Shown: positions 34,884-43,849, counted from the stretch's first letter. The stretch: DNA of 64,000 nucleotides from Enterocloster bolteae (GCF_002234575.2 NZ_CP022464.2:62001-126000), one strand, 5' to 3'. The notes: a model not told the origin generated them from the sequence alone. Translations and numbers: made by a program.

Positions 34884-36377
34884 TTAGTCAATACCCAGAG
34901 CAAGCTTCATCAGCTTTTCCTGGGTTGCGTCTTTTCCCTCCACTTTACCTGTTATCATCCCCTCATGCATAACGTAGACCACATCAGCCAATGCTAAGAC
35001 CTCTTGCATCTCTGGAGAGACTGCCAGCACTGCAACACCCTGGTCCGCAAGGTCCTCCAAAGCCCGATATATCTCTGCTCTGGCGCCTACATCGACACCT
35101 CTTGTAGGCATATTTAATATTAACAGTTTTACATCGTTAGCCAGCCAACGGCAAATCATTCCTTTTTGTTGGTTTCCGCCGCTCAGAGAACCAATTTTTT
35201 GTCCCAGTCCTGAACTCTTGACATGAAGTTTATTGTAATACAGCTGAGCAGTCTGCTTTGCTGTTTTTTTCTTAATAAATCCCAGCTGATTGGAAAGCTT
35301 TCCGGGGTAAGACGGAATACAGATGTTCTCCTGAACGGATAATAGAGGGATGATTCCTTCATTTTTCCTGTCATCAGAGACATATCCGATCCCTTCCCTG
35401 CATGCATCCTGAACATTGTTGATATGAACTTCTTTTCCATCAAGAAGAAGTGTTCCCTTTGTGTGAGGCAGGTCGCCGAAAATAACCCTGCAAAGTTCTG
35501 TCTGACCGGCACCCACCAGACCAAACACCACGGCAATTTCTCCGCGCCGTATGCTGAGACGGATATTGTTAAGACTGCCTTCCGCACTTAAACCCTCTAT
35601 GCGGAATATTTCCCCGCCCTTCCTCGTTTCCCTTTTTATATATCTGGCTGCTTTGCCTTCACCCACCATTAGCTTTACAAGCAGGTCGTCACTTATTTCG
35701 GCCTTTGTAAGCGTTGCTACACTTTCTCCATCCCTTAAGACCGTGACACGGTCAGCAAGGCGACAGATTTCTGAAAAGCGGTGGGTGATGTAGATAATAG
35801 AAACGCCTTTTTTCTTAAGCGATTCCAGAAGTTCAAAAAGACTTTCCGTTTCCTGGTCATTTAGAGCAGCTGTAGGCTCGTCCATAATCAAAACCTTTGG
35901 CTCGACACTGACTGCTTTTGCAATTTCAATCATCTGCTGCTCTGCAATAGATACTTTGGAAACCTTTTGCTCCACATCAATGGAATCTCCCAGTATTTCC
36001 ATCACCTTGCGTGCGTTTTTATAAAGCTCTTTCCAGTCAATGATTCCATGTCTGGTGGGATAATTCCCAAGAAAAATATTTTCTGCAACTGTTAAGGTCT
36101 GCGCCATATTAATTTCCTGGTGGATAACGCGGATTCCGGCATCCATCGCGTCCTTGGGATTGGCAAATGACATTTCTTTTCCTTCCAGATGCAAAAAGCC
36201 GCTGTCCCTGGTATATACTCCGGAAATGATTTTAATAAGAGTGGATTTTCCCGCCCCGTTTTCCCCCACCAGCGCATGAATCTCGCCTTTTTGTATATCA
36301 AAATCAACACCTTTTAAGACAGACACTTCACCAAATGTCTTATGAATTTTTTTTACCTCCAAGACTGCCTGATTCAT
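34884..36377 (-). CDS. Sugar ABC transporter ATPase, RbsA family (duplicated NBD)
   Basis: A 497-residue protein with two nucleotide-binding domains. The first has Walker A GENGAGKST, signature VSIAEQQM and Walker B VLIMDEPTAAL. The second is degenerate, with a P-loop reading GLVGAGQTE and signature LSGGNQQKG, as is usual in this family. The ATG at 36377 has AGGAGG 8 nt upstream; an in-frame GTG 9 nt earlier is less likely. It powers the importer encoded around it. Confidence 0.93.
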   Translation of the reverse strand: MNQAVLEVKKIHKTFGEVSVLKGVDFDIQKGEIHALVGENGAGKSTLIKIISGVYTRDSGFLHLEGKEMSFANPKDAMDAGIRVIHQEINMAQTLTVAENIFLGNYPTRHGIIDWKELYKNARKVMEILGDSIDVEQKVSKVSIAEQQMIEIAKAVSVEPKVLIMDEPTAALNDQETESLFELLESLKKKGVSIIYITHRFSEICRLADRVTVLRDGESVATLTKAEISDDLLVKLMVGEGKAARYIKRETRKGGEIFRIEGLSAEGSLNNIRLSIRRGEIAVVFGLVGAGQTELCRVIFGDLPHTKGTLLLDGKEVHINNVQDACREGIGYVSDDRKNEGIIPLLSVQENICIPSYPGKLSNQLGFIKKKTAKQTAQLYYNKLHVKSSGLGQKIGSLSGGNQQKGMICRWLANDVKLLILNMPTRGVDVGARAEIYRALEDLADQGVAVLAVSPEMQEVLALADVVYVMHEGMITGKVEGKDATQEKLMKLALGID

Positions 36378-36406
36378 ACGGTTCACCTCCTTTGATTGTC
36401 TGGTGA

Positions 36407-36922
36407 TTATTCGCTGTCAAATCTATTTACCCCTGATTTTTGCAGGGCTTCAACATCTCCTCCTATTTCGTTGTATCCATTTGATGCAACCGTGTATCCT
36501 GCTTCTTTCAGAGAACCTTTTGTGTAGAGAAAGACGAAACAGCAGGATTCATCAAAAGGATTATAAAAATAGTGTTCTGCTCCCTTGGGGACAAACAAAA
36601 TATCCTTTTCCTTGCAAATGAAATCCATGCCGTTTAATCCGCTGATTCCCCTGCCCTTTAAAATGTACATAACCTCCTCACAATCAGGATGGATGTGAGG
36701 CTTATGTACTGATGAGCCTGGTGCAAATTCACTGTAGCCAAAAGTAATCTCCTTAGCCCCCACCGTATCTTCATCAATTGCAATCAAGCGAGAAGAACCT
36801 ATCAGATCCGGAATCGGATAGCTTATCCCATCTTCCTCAAAGGTGCGTACATAAGGGGTCAATTCTCGGTTCCTGGCATACAGGGCTTCTTCATCCGGGG
36901 TTATATTAAATTTCTTGTCCAA
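36407..36922 (-). CDS. Cupin domain protein
   Basis: A 171-residue protein with one cupin barrel over about residues 65-135. The metal motif HKPHIHPDCEEVMYILKG provides two histidines and a glutamate, and the second motif has PKGAEHYFYNP. It begins with TTG, 8 nt after AGGAGG. It lies between the binding protein and the ATPase. It may isomerise or epimerise the sugar or sense it; the reaction cannot be named. Confidence 0.82.
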   Translation of the reverse strand: MDKKFNITPDEEALYARNRELTPYVRTFEEDGISYPIPDLIGSSRLIAIDEDTVGAKEITFGYSEFAPGSSVHKPHIHPDCEEVMYILKGRGISGLNGMDFICKEKDILFVPKGAEHYFYNPFDESCCFVFLYTKGSLKEAGYTVASNGYNEIGGDVEALQKSGVNRFDSE

Positions 36923-36991
36923 ATTTTGTTCCTCCTACCGCGTTTTGTTTTCATATGAATATTGTCAGATATACGTTTTAATCTAGGTATT

Positions 36992-37029
36992 AAAAAGGGA
37001 GACAGCCGCTATAATCGCAGCAGCCCCCC
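36992..37029 (-). terminator. Attenuating hairpin after the binding-protein gene
   Basis: On the minus strand, an imperfect GC-rich stem (about 37029-37017 with 37009-36997) is followed by five T. In ABC operons such hairpins let the binding protein be made in excess over downstream genes. Confidence 0.5.
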
Positions 37030-37037
37030 TATGTTTA

Positions 37038-38147
37038 CTATGCATCCGGATAATAGGTGTAGAGATTTTCTTTCGTAATAATGTCAAGAGGCGGAACCGT
37101 TTCAAGGGGCGGTTTTGTTCCGTCATTTAAATGTTCAATTACCATAGGAAGCAGGTCCCATCCAAACCGCTCGGAGAACTGGGCTACAGTCCCAAGAATG
37201 GGAGAATCATCTTTTTTCAACTCCTCAAAAGCCACTGGATTAGCGCCACAGGAGGTAATGATTACATCATCAACCCGTCCGGCTGCCTTTACGGCGGCCA
37301 GCATGCCCATGGTATTCTGGTCGATATGGCACCACATCATGATTTTTCCATTCGGATGGGCAGTCAGAAAGTCTGCTGTCCTCTGTCTTGTGATCTCTGG
37401 GTCGCCTTCTGTACTGATTTCGAACACCTCTGTCTTAGGCAGGGCTTCCAGCACAGAGTCTTTACAGCCTTCTGCCCTTTGGATAAAGTTCACTCCACTT
37501 TCCGGATGCCCGGCCACAAACAGAACCGGTTTTTCATCTGGCCAGCGCTCCCCGGCTTCTTTTATAAGCAGTTCACCACATAGTGTGCCAAATTTATAAT
37601 TATCAATGTGGTATTCTGGATCAATACCGTCCCTTGCTTTTGTCTGTATGGATATCATGGGGATTCCTGCCTTTTCAAGCTTATCGGCAATGGCGGCATT
37701 GATGGATTCATCCTGGTTAAAATTTAGATAGTAATCTACCCCTGCCTGAATGGCTGTATCACAATTTGTAATGGCCTGGTTTGCATCCTGTTTATTATCA
37801 AATACCATACAATCTACTCCGTAATACCTGCAGGCATCCAATACAGAATCTCTTACGATAATTGAAATAGAGTTTTCATCATTCCAGTTTGCGTAAGCAA
37901 TCTTGTAAGGTTTATCAGCGTAGACATCTTCATTTACCTCAATTATCGCAGGATATTTAATGTCTACCTCTGTATGAGGAATCTGTTCTTTTTCAGATGG
38001 AACAGACTGTGTATCGGCAGTTTCTGTCCCGGTTGCAGTTGTTGATGCTTCTGTTGTGGGGGATTCTGTCGGTGTATCTTTCTGGGCACTACTGCATGCA
38101 GTAAGTCCCATGAATGCCGCCAAAAAAAGTACTGCAAGTTTTTTCAT
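37038..38147 (-). CDS. Sugar ABC transporter substrate-binding lipoprotein, RbsB-like
   Basis: A 369-residue lipoprotein. The signal peptide MKKLAVLFLAAFMGLTAC ends at a lipobox cysteine, and a Thr/Ser/Glu-rich linker follows (about 20-50). The mature domain has the periplasmic-binding-protein type 1 pattern: KIAYANWNDENSISIIVRDS and repeated VDYYLNFNQDESINAAIADKLEKAGIP (in part: NFNQDESINAAIADKLEKA). It is first in the operon, so the operon substrate is likely to be a sugar or polyol. Confidence 0.9.
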   Translation of the reverse strand: MKKLAVLFLAAFMGLTACSSAQKDTPTESPTTEASTTATGTETADTQSVPSEKEQIPHTEVDIKYPAIIEVNEDVYADKPYKIAYANWNDENSISIIVRDSVLDACRYYGVDCMVFDNKQDANQAITNCDTAIQAGVDYYLNFNQDESINAAIADKLEKAGIPMISIQTKARDGIDPEYHIDNYKFGTLCGELLIKEAGERWPDEKPVLFVAGHPESGVNFIQRAEGCKDSVLEALPKTEVFEISTEGDPEITRQRTADFLTAHPNGKIMMWCHIDQNTMGMLAAVKAAGRVDDVIITSCGANPVAFEELKKDDSPILGTVAQFSERFGWDLLPMVIEHLNDGTKPPLETVPPLDIITKENLYTYYPDA

Positions 38148-38184
38148 ATTCTTTTTAACCTCCTATGTTTGTGTTGACATTAAA

Positions 38185-38245
38185 TTGTTCTACATAATCG
38201 CGAATTTGTAGTACATATTACACATATGTTTTTTCCTGATTGCAA
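38185..38245 (-). promoter_or_regulatory. Promoter and two operators of the sugar operon
   Basis: On the minus strand, TTGCAA (38240-38245), 17 bp and TGTAAT (38217-38222). Two sites of the form TTGTnnnACAT lie at 38206-38216, next to the -10, and at 38185-38195 in the leader. They resemble the sites upstream of the divergent gntR, so repression by that protein is likely. Confidence 0.55.
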
Positions 38246-38320
38246 CTTTATTATAGATTTATTATAATAAAAAGTCAAGTATTTTTTGATAATTTGTCTA
38301 TATTATTTGATTTTTCAATC

Positions 38321-38357
38321 AATTTGTAAGACAAATTCTAAAAGATTTGTAGGACAA
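38321..38357 (+). promoter_or_regulatory. GntR-type operators upstream of the regulator gene
   Basis: AATTTGT-AAG-ACAAATT (38321-38337) is a perfect 7-bp inverted repeat and TTGT-AGG-ACAA (38347-38357) a second copy. The TTGTnnnACAA form matches FadR-subfamily operator architecture and suggests autoregulation. Confidence 0.6.
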
Positions 38358-38437
38358 TTGTCCTTTTTGTTTTTGTTGCTTTTTAGATTCAACTATTATA
38401 TATTAAAATTACAAGTAACTTTCCAAGGGGTGGTCAT

Positions 38438-39136
38438 ATGAATGAAAATGTTGTGGAATCTATTTATAACAAGATGGTAGAAAGTATCACCAATGGCCAA
38501 TGGGCTGCAGGCAGTAAAATACCCACAGAAAATGAACTGGCTAAGACTTATCAGGTCAGCAGGAGCTCTGTGAGGCAGGCTATTTCCCGGTTAAAGGCTC
38601 TTGGGCTGCTTGAATCCAGGCAGGGGTCTGGTACTGTAATTAAAAAAAGCGGAATATCTGCGACTTTAAGTGATATTATACCCACGATCATGTTTGAAAT
38701 TGAGGACAACCTTCAAATATTTGAATTCCATAAAGGAATTCAGATTGAATGTGCAAAGCTTGCCTGCCTTCGATACACGGACGAACAGATGGAACAGCTT
38801 ATGTTTCATTCCAGGAAGATGAATGAATACTATTCTGACGATAATCGTAATCGGGCTATTTTTCACGATTTGGAGTGCCATAAGACAATCTGTGAGATGT
38901 CTGGAAACCTTATGTTTGTGCGGGCCACGGAAATTATATACCAGAGGCTGGAACAGTGCTTTTTTCAAATTTGCGCTACATTTGATTATAAAGAGAGTAT
39001 TGTCTTTCATGAGCGTCTGATAGCAGCTTTAAAAGATCGAAATCCTATATTCTCTTCATCTGTCATGGAGGCTCACCAATGGGATACATATCAGAAATTT
39101 TTGAATATCAGCAAAAACTCGCACAGATCTCCTTAA
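38438..39136 (+). CDS. GntR-family regulator, FadR/FCD subfamily
   Basis: A 232-residue regulator. The N-terminal winged helix (about 1-70) reads NGQWAAGSKIPTENELAKTYQVSRSSVRQAISRL (in part: IPTENELAKTYQVSRSSVRQ). The helical FCD domain follows, with EFHKGIQIECAKLACLR and metal-ligand-like residues in FHDLECHKTICEMSGN. FCD proteins bind small organic acids. It diverges from the sugar operon; four TTGTnnnACA sites lie between them. It is probably the operon's repressor. Confidence 0.9.
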   Translation: MNENVVESIYNKMVESITNGQWAAGSKIPTENELAKTYQVSRSSVRQAISRLKALGLLESRQGSGTVIKKSGISATLSDIIPTIMFEIEDNLQIFEFHKGIQIECAKLACLRYTDEQMEQLMFHSRKMNEYYSDDNRNRAIFHDLECHKTICEMSGNLMFVRATEIIYQRLEQCFFQICATFDYKESIVFHERLIAALKDRNPIFSSSVMEAHQWDTYQKFLNISKNSHRSP

Positions 39137-39143
39137 ACAATAA

Positions 39144-39193
39144 AAATACCGGCATACCAGAGAGTTTCACCCTTCTCTGATATGCCGGTATTT
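39144..39193. terminator. Bidirectional terminator between gntR and the Rpn-like gene
   Basis: AAATACCGGCATA (39144-39156) pairs perfectly with 39181-39193, with an inner CAGAGA/TCTCTG stem. Confidence 0.8.
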
Positions 39194-39198
39194 CTAGG

Positions 39199-40116
39199 TT
39201 ATAATCCGAATTCACTAAACAGACGGTCCTGGTACTCACGGTCCGATGCAGCCCGTACGATGTCCTCCATCCTTCCGGCTTCTGCCAGCTTTACAATAAG
39301 AGCATTGACACGCCCCTGCCCCTGTTTTACACCTTGCTCCATTCCTTGTTCTATACCCTTCTCAATTCCTTTTTCAATTCCTTTCTCTATCCCTTCCTCC
39401 AAAAGCATCTTTCCTAATACAGTCATTCCAATCCTCTCCTTTATTCGCTCTAATTCATTTCTGCTCAAAAACTTTACAGCCAGTGCATAAAGTACGGACT
39501 GCATCCTTTTTCTCTCATCAGCGCTTACTTGCAGTTCTTCACACTGGAGAAACTCCATGCCCTGATAAATACGCTCACTCATTTCCATATCCCCTGACAT
39601 CAATGGGGTCAGGAGCAGGGGAAAGATGTCACGGCGGCGCAGTCTCTTACCTTTATGGATTTTCTGTCTCAGTTTTTTAAAGACCTTATCGGCATTCCTG
39701 TCCCTTAGCCGTACCACCTCTATCCTGTAGACACTGTCCCCATTAATCAGTTCCTTTTTCTGGACCTTTGTATTGGAAGTACAGATTACGGTTGTCATTA
39801 CAGGAGCACTGTATATCATTCCTATGTAAGCTTCATATTCCCGGAAGCGTCTTAAATCCTGTTCCGTGATGCTGTCGCTCTCAAACTCCAGATGCCGTAT
39901 TGCTCCCTTTTCCATGATGAAATTAAAATCCTCTTCCAGCCTGCGCATCTCCAGATGAACATGCTCTGTAGGCGCAACTGTAAGGATTTTTCCTTTTACG
40001 CCTATATAGGGAAGCAGATCCTCCCCGAAAAACTGAGCTGCTGTTTTCATTACCTTGTTCTCCAACTGACCGAATCCATTTGTTTCTCCCTGCTCACGCA
40101 GGTTTCTTTCACCCAT
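39199..40116 (-). CDS. Rpn/PD-(D/E)XK nuclease family protein
   Basis: A 305-residue protein of the Rpn (YhgA-like, once called transposase_31) group. The nuclease core is recognisable as LEEDFNFIMEKGAIRHLEFES (in part: DFNFIMEKGAIRHLEFES), with the acidic D-x(n)-E-x-E pattern at about residues 62-80. The C-terminus has the repeat EKGIEKGIEKGIEQGMEQG, common in the group and variable between strains. Rpn proteins stimulate RecA-independent recombination in E. coli. No transposon ends are seen nearby. Confidence 0.75.
   Translation of the reverse strand: MGERNLREQGETNGFGQLENKVMKTAAQFFGEDLLPYIGVKGKILTVAPTEHVHLEMRRLEEDFNFIMEKGAIRHLEFESDSITEQDLRRFREYEAYIGMIYSAPVMTTVICTSNTKVQKKELINGDSVYRIEVVRLRDRNADKVFKKLRQKIHKGKRLRRRDIFPLLLTPLMSGDMEMSERIYQGMEFLQCEELQVSADERKRMQSVLYALAVKFLSRNELERIKERIGMTVLGKMLLEEGIEKGIEKGIEKGIEQGMEQGVKQGQGRVNALIVKLAEAGRMEDIVRAASDREYQDRLFSEFGL
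39337..39396 (-). repeat. Five 12-bp tandem repeats in the Rpn-like gene
   Basis: Degenerate 12-bp units (CTCAATTCCTTT type on the plus strand) encode the repeated EKGI/EQGM tetrapeptides. In-frame copy changes are likely. Confidence 0.75.
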
Positions 40117-40477
40117 ACAGCCTCCTGTTCCGGCAAGCCATATAAGAACCTATCCCCATTATAACGTTTTCTCTTAAGCCAGACAATAGCACCTTTGCCT
40201 TTTATATATTAGCAGATTTATTGTGTAGTTTATGATAGAATGGAAATCATTGCCCGACACATACGGGGCAGAATACTAAGATGGATCATTAAGACCCAGA
40301 TACATATAGATATTATAAAATATAGGATAATGAGCGACAGATACTTATATTCCTCTATCGTCTGGTTGTTACAATATAACATTATATACACACAAAAGCA
40401 AGCATCAAGGGTTAATTTATAAATCTGCAGAATTATGAATCCATTACGAATCCCTGCATCTTTGGATGAATTAATAC
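40117..40477. other. AT-rich intergenic stretch without a supported gene
   Basis: I see no coding region here. A 98-codon frame on the minus strand has no ribosome site, no recognisable domain and an amphipathic composition typical of AT-rich non-coding DNA. It is flanked by the start of the Rpn-like gene and the cysK promoter. Confidence 0.6.
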
Positions 40478-40506
40478 TTGACAAAATGCCTCCCCGGACA
40501 TATAAT
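40478..40506 (+). promoter_or_regulatory. Consensus sigma-A promoter of cysK
   Basis: TTGACA (40478-40483), exactly 17 bp and TATAAT (40501-40506), a perfect match in both boxes. CCTAG is directly repeated at 40507-40511 and 40516-40520, over the expected start of transcription, and may be an operator. Confidence 0.85.
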
Positions 40507-40579
40507 CCTAGAAAACCTAGTGACAAACTATGAATAAATAAGAAAGGCCCTGCACGCCTGTGAGGGAACGGTGGAAGCT

Positions 40580-41512
40580 ATGTCTAAGATTTATAAGGGA
40601 GCCATTGAACTGGTAGGCAACACCCCGTTGGTAGAGGTGACCAATATCGAGAAGAAGGAACAGCTGAAAGCGCGTCTTCTTGTGAAGCTGGAGTACTTTA
40701 ATCCGGCTGGGAGTGTAAAGGACAGAGTTGGGAAGGCCATGATTGAGGACGCGGAACGTACCGGCCGGCTGAAACCGGGTTCCGTTATCATTGAGCCTAC
40801 CTCAGGCAACACAGGCATTGGTCTGGCCGCTGTCTCGGCAGTCAAGGGTTACAGAATGATACTGACCATGCCGGATACCATGAGCGTGGAGCGCCGCAAT
40901 ATACTGAAGGCATATGGGGCTGAGATTGTGCTCACACCTGGTGAGAAGGGGATGAGCGGTGCCATTGAGAAAGCGGAGGAGCTGGCAAAAGAGATTCCGG
41001 ACAGTTTCATACCGGGTCAGTTTGATAATCCGGTGAATCCCAGGGCTCATATGGAGAGTACGGGTCCGGAAATTTGGCAGGACACGGACGGACAGGTAGA
41101 TATATTTGTGGCTTCCGTGGGAACAGGAGGCACCCTTACAGGGACCGGAACATACTTGAAGGAAAAGAATCCCCGCATCAAGGTAATAGCCGTGGAGCCG
41201 TCCACATCGGCGGTTCTTTCCGGAGGAAGTGCCGGCCCTCATAAGATTCAGGGAATTGGAGCCGGATTCATACCCAAGGTTCTGGATACCCGCGTATACG
41301 ATGAAATTATAACAGTGGATAATGAAGCGCCCTTTGCAACAGCAAAGATGCTGGCCAGGACAGAGGGACTTCTTACCGGTATTTCATCGGGGGCTGTACT
41401 GTATGCTGGGATTGAGGTTGCCAGGCGGCCTGAGAATGAGGGAAAGACCATTGTCGCACTGCTGCCTGACAGCGGGGACCGGTATTATTCCACGGCTTTG
41501 TTTGTGGAGTAG
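40580..41512 (+). CDS. cysK: Cysteine synthase
   Basis: A 310-residue PLP enzyme that makes cysteine from O-acetylserine and sulfide. The PLP lysine is in FNPAGSVKDRVG, the substrate loop is EPTSGNTGIGLA, and the phosphate cup is VGTGGTLTGTG. It ends with LLPDSGDRYYSTALF, as is typical of CysK. An in-frame GTG at 40571 has GAGGG closer to it, so the start is uncertain by three codons. The very strong promoter suggests high expression or tight repression. Confidence 0.94.
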   Translation: MSKIYKGAIELVGNTPLVEVTNIEKKEQLKARLLVKLEYFNPAGSVKDRVGKAMIEDAERTGRLKPGSVIIEPTSGNTGIGLAAVSAVKGYRMILTMPDTMSVERRNILKAYGAEIVLTPGEKGMSGAIEKAEELAKEIPDSFIPGQFDNPVNPRAHMESTGPEIWQDTDGQVDIFVASVGTGGTLTGTGTYLKEKNPRIKVIAVEPSTSAVLSGGSAGPHKIQGIGAGFIPKVLDTRVYDEIITVDNEAPFATAKMLARTEGLLTGISSGAVLYAGIEVARRPENEGKTIVALLPDSGDRYYSTALFVE

Positions 41513-41664
41513 GGGAGCAGAATGTGGTGAATCCTTAGGCAACATACAACCATATACAATATTATAACGCCAGGCTGTGGAAAACATGGTCTGGCGTCAT
41601 TGCGCGGCGGCGGTAATCGTGATATGCTTAAATCCATAAACAAACCGTATAGGGGGATAACGCA

Positions 41665-42756
41665 ATGTCTTTTAAACTGGTAAAATATAAGGAGCCGGAT
41701 TTCAGCCAAAGCCAATTTACGGATGCACCGGACGCTGTGACGGCCCCGGCGCCCAAGGATAAGGTGGCGCCGGAGCATTACCATGCAACCACCATTTTTC
41801 CGGAGTATTTTAAGGTTAAGGGCCAGTGGCTGCTGGCAGAAGAGAGCCGTATGGACTGCGTGGCAGTGTACGAGAATGGGAAGATTTATGTCAGGGAGTT
41901 TAGGAACTTAAAACAGGGGGACCTGGTCTTTACGGGGAGGACCGAGAACTGTGAGGACGGTATTTTTGTATATCCCCACGGCTTTGACGAGGGAGAGGGA
42001 GGCCATGACGAAGCATTTGCCTTCCGCCAGAGACGCTCCAGGGAGACGGCCTTTTCCAAGGATTATGATAACATTTATGAGCTGCTTCGCCATGAGCGGG
42101 AACACGGATATGTGGTTTGGGTCATGGGACCTGCCTGTGCTTTTGATTCCGATTCCAGGGAAGCCTTTTCAAAACTGGTGATGAACGGGTATGTGGATGC
42201 CCTTTTAGCAGGCAATGCGCTGGCCACCCATGACCTGGAGGGGGCTTACTTAAACACTGCTTTGGGTCAGAACATCTATACCCAGTACAGCCAGCCAAAC
42301 GGTCATTACAACCACATCGACACCATCAACCGGGTAAAATTCCACGGCTCCATTCCGGCCTTTGTTGAGAAGGAGGGAATTGATAACGGCATCATATACA
42401 GCTGTGTGAAGAAGGATGTACCCTTTGTGCTGGTGGGTTCCATCCGTGACGACGGCCCGCTGCCGGAGGTGTACGCCAATGTATATGAGGGCCAGGATGC
42501 CATGAGAGACTGTGTGAGGAAAGCTACCACGGTCATCTGTATGGCCACCACCCTTCACTCCATTGCAACGGGCAATATGACTCCTTCCTTCCGTGTTATG
42601 CCGGACGGGACCATACGCCAGGTGTATTTTTACAGTGTAGATGTGTCTGAATTCGCCGTGAATAAACTGGGTGACAGGGGAAGCCTGTCTGCCAAGAGCA
42701 TTGTGACCAATGTGCAGGACTTTGTAGTGAATGTGAGCAAGGGCCTTGGCCTGTAG
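41665..42756 (+). CDS. Archaeal-type ornithine cyclodeaminase homologue (LOR/SDH region family)
   Basis: A 363-residue protein resembling the archaeal ornithine cyclodeaminase family (also annotated as the LOR/SDH bifunctional conserved region). Supporting stretches are VMGPACAFDSDSREAFSKLV, LLAGNALATHDLEGAYLNTALG, FVLVGSIRDDGPLPEVYANV and ATTLHSIATGNMTPSF, with a C-terminal VNKLGDRGSLSAKSIVTNV. Archaeal members convert ornithine to proline and ammonia using NAD. This assignment is from remembered family motifs; a relative with a different amino-acid substrate is possible. It lies 150 nt after cysK. Confidence 0.72.
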   Translation: MSFKLVKYKEPDFSQSQFTDAPDAVTAPAPKDKVAPEHYHATTIFPEYFKVKGQWLLAEESRMDCVAVYENGKIYVREFRNLKQGDLVFTGRTENCEDGIFVYPHGFDEGEGGHDEAFAFRQRRSRETAFSKDYDNIYELLRHEREHGYVVWVMGPACAFDSDSREAFSKLVMNGYVDALLAGNALATHDLEGAYLNTALGQNIYTQYSQPNGHYNHIDTINRVKFHGSIPAFVEKEGIDNGIIYSCVKKDVPFVLVGSIRDDGPLPEVYANVYEGQDAMRDCVRKATTVICMATTLHSIATGNMTPSFRVMPDGTIRQVYFYSVDVSEFAVNKLGDRGSLSAKSIVTNVQDFVVNVSKGLGL

Positions 42757-42813
42757 AAGCTGGAATACGCAGCTTTTCAGGGCGTAATTATGAGAATGAT
42801 ATGGTTATGAAGG

Positions 42814-42849
42814 GGCATCCGGAACTGTTTTGGTTTCGGGTGCCTTTTT
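42814..42849 (+). terminator. Terminator after the cyclodeaminase-like gene
   Basis: GGCATCCGGAA (42814-42824) pairs with TTTCGGGTGCC (42834-42844) with G-U pairs, followed by five T. Confidence 0.8.
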
Positions 42850-42953
42850 GGCGTTACCTGTTATACCGAAGCATTACAGCAGAATAATCCGCCAATGAAT
42901 GGGAAGCCTACCCCATAAGGGACAGACCCGGGACAACCCAAGGAGGAACGGAC

Positions 42954-43826
42954 ATGGCTAAGAGAATAATCACAGACAATATGATAAAGGACTATTGCGG
43001 GGAGATGCATCAGAATGAAATGAGCAGCGGCACCATTAAGAAATATTTTTATTATTTGAACCTGTTCAGGAAATATGCCGATGGAAAGCCGGTGAGTAAG
43101 GAATTGGTGATTGTGTGGAAAGATACGTTAAGGGAACAGTTTTCACCGGTTACAGCCAACAGCGCCCTTGCGGCACTGAACGGCTTCTTTAAGTGGTTTG
43201 GCTGGGAGGACTGCACGGTACGGCTCATAAAAGTAAAGCATAGGATGTTCTGTTCCGGGCAGAGGGAGCTTTCACGGGAGGAATATATACGGCTTGTGAA
43301 CGTTGCCCGCGGTGAGGGGAATGAGAGACTTAGCCTGCTGCTGCAGACCGTATGCTCCACCGGAATCCGTATATCCGAGCTGAGCTTCATTACAGTGAAT
43401 GCGGTGGATAAGCAGGTTGCGGAGGTGGACTGCAAGGGAAAGATAAGAACCGTATTCCTGACCAACGGATTGTGCAGGCTTCTTAAGGCATATGCAAGGA
43501 AGAGAAACATTATATCCGGTATGATATTCGTCACACGCAGCGGAAAGCCCATGGACCGGAGTAACATATGGAGGGAGATGAAACAAATCAGCCATAAGGC
43601 AGGGGTTAATCCGGACAAGGTATTCCCTCATAATCTCAGGCATTTGTTTGCAAGGGTGTATTACAGCCAGGAAAAGGATTTGGTAAGGCTGGCAGACATA
43701 CTTGGACACAGCAGTGTCAACACAACCAGAATTTATACAATGGAAAGCGGGGAGAATCACCTGAGACAACTGGAGAAAATGAATCTGCTGATAGACAGAT
43801 ACAACAGAATCCCCCTTTTGTTGTAA
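42954..43826 (+). CDS. Tyrosine site-specific recombinase (XerC/D type), probable invertase of the adjacent switch
   Basis: A 290-residue recombinase of Xer length. An N-terminal SAM-like core-binding domain spans about 1-95. The catalytic residues are R139 (STGIRISELS), K163 (CKGKIRT), H226 and R229 (PHNLRHLFA), H252 (LGHSSVNTT) and the nucleophile Y261 (RIYTME). It has a strong AGGAGG site. Its last codons, including TAA, lie inside the left 28-bp inverted repeat at 43800-43827, so inversion leaves its C-terminus unchanged. There is no phage gene around it. Its location makes it the prime candidate to invert the segment 43828-44038. Confidence 0.92.
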   Translation: MAKRIITDNMIKDYCGEMHQNEMSSGTIKKYFYYLNLFRKYADGKPVSKELVIVWKDTLREQFSPVTANSALAALNGFFKWFGWEDCTVRLIKVKHRMFCSGQRELSREEYIRLVNVARGEGNERLSLLLQTVCSTGIRISELSFITVNAVDKQVAEVDCKGKIRTVFLTNGLCRLLKAYARKRNIISGMIFVTRSGKPMDRSNIWREMKQISHKAGVNPDKVFPHNLRHLFARVYYSQEKDLVRLADILGHSSVNTTRIYTMESGENHLRQLEKMNLLIDRYNRIPLLL

Positions 43827-43827
43827 A
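43800..43827 (+). repeat. Left inverted repeat of the switch
   Basis: 28 bp beginning TACAACAGAATCCCCC. It is the exact reverse complement of 44039-44066 and covers the last eight codons and the stop of the recombinase gene. Confidence 0.95.
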
Positions 43828-43849
43828 CGCCGGAGTTCTGTTAAGAATT

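Noticed and set aside
39199..40116. Transposase of an insertion sequence
   Set aside because: The Rpn group was once named transposase, but there are no terminal repeats or target duplications here.
40230..40526. 98-codon minus-strand frame between the Rpn-like gene and cysK
   Set aside because: It overlaps the consensus cysK promoter, lacks a ribosome site and lies in AT-rich DNA.
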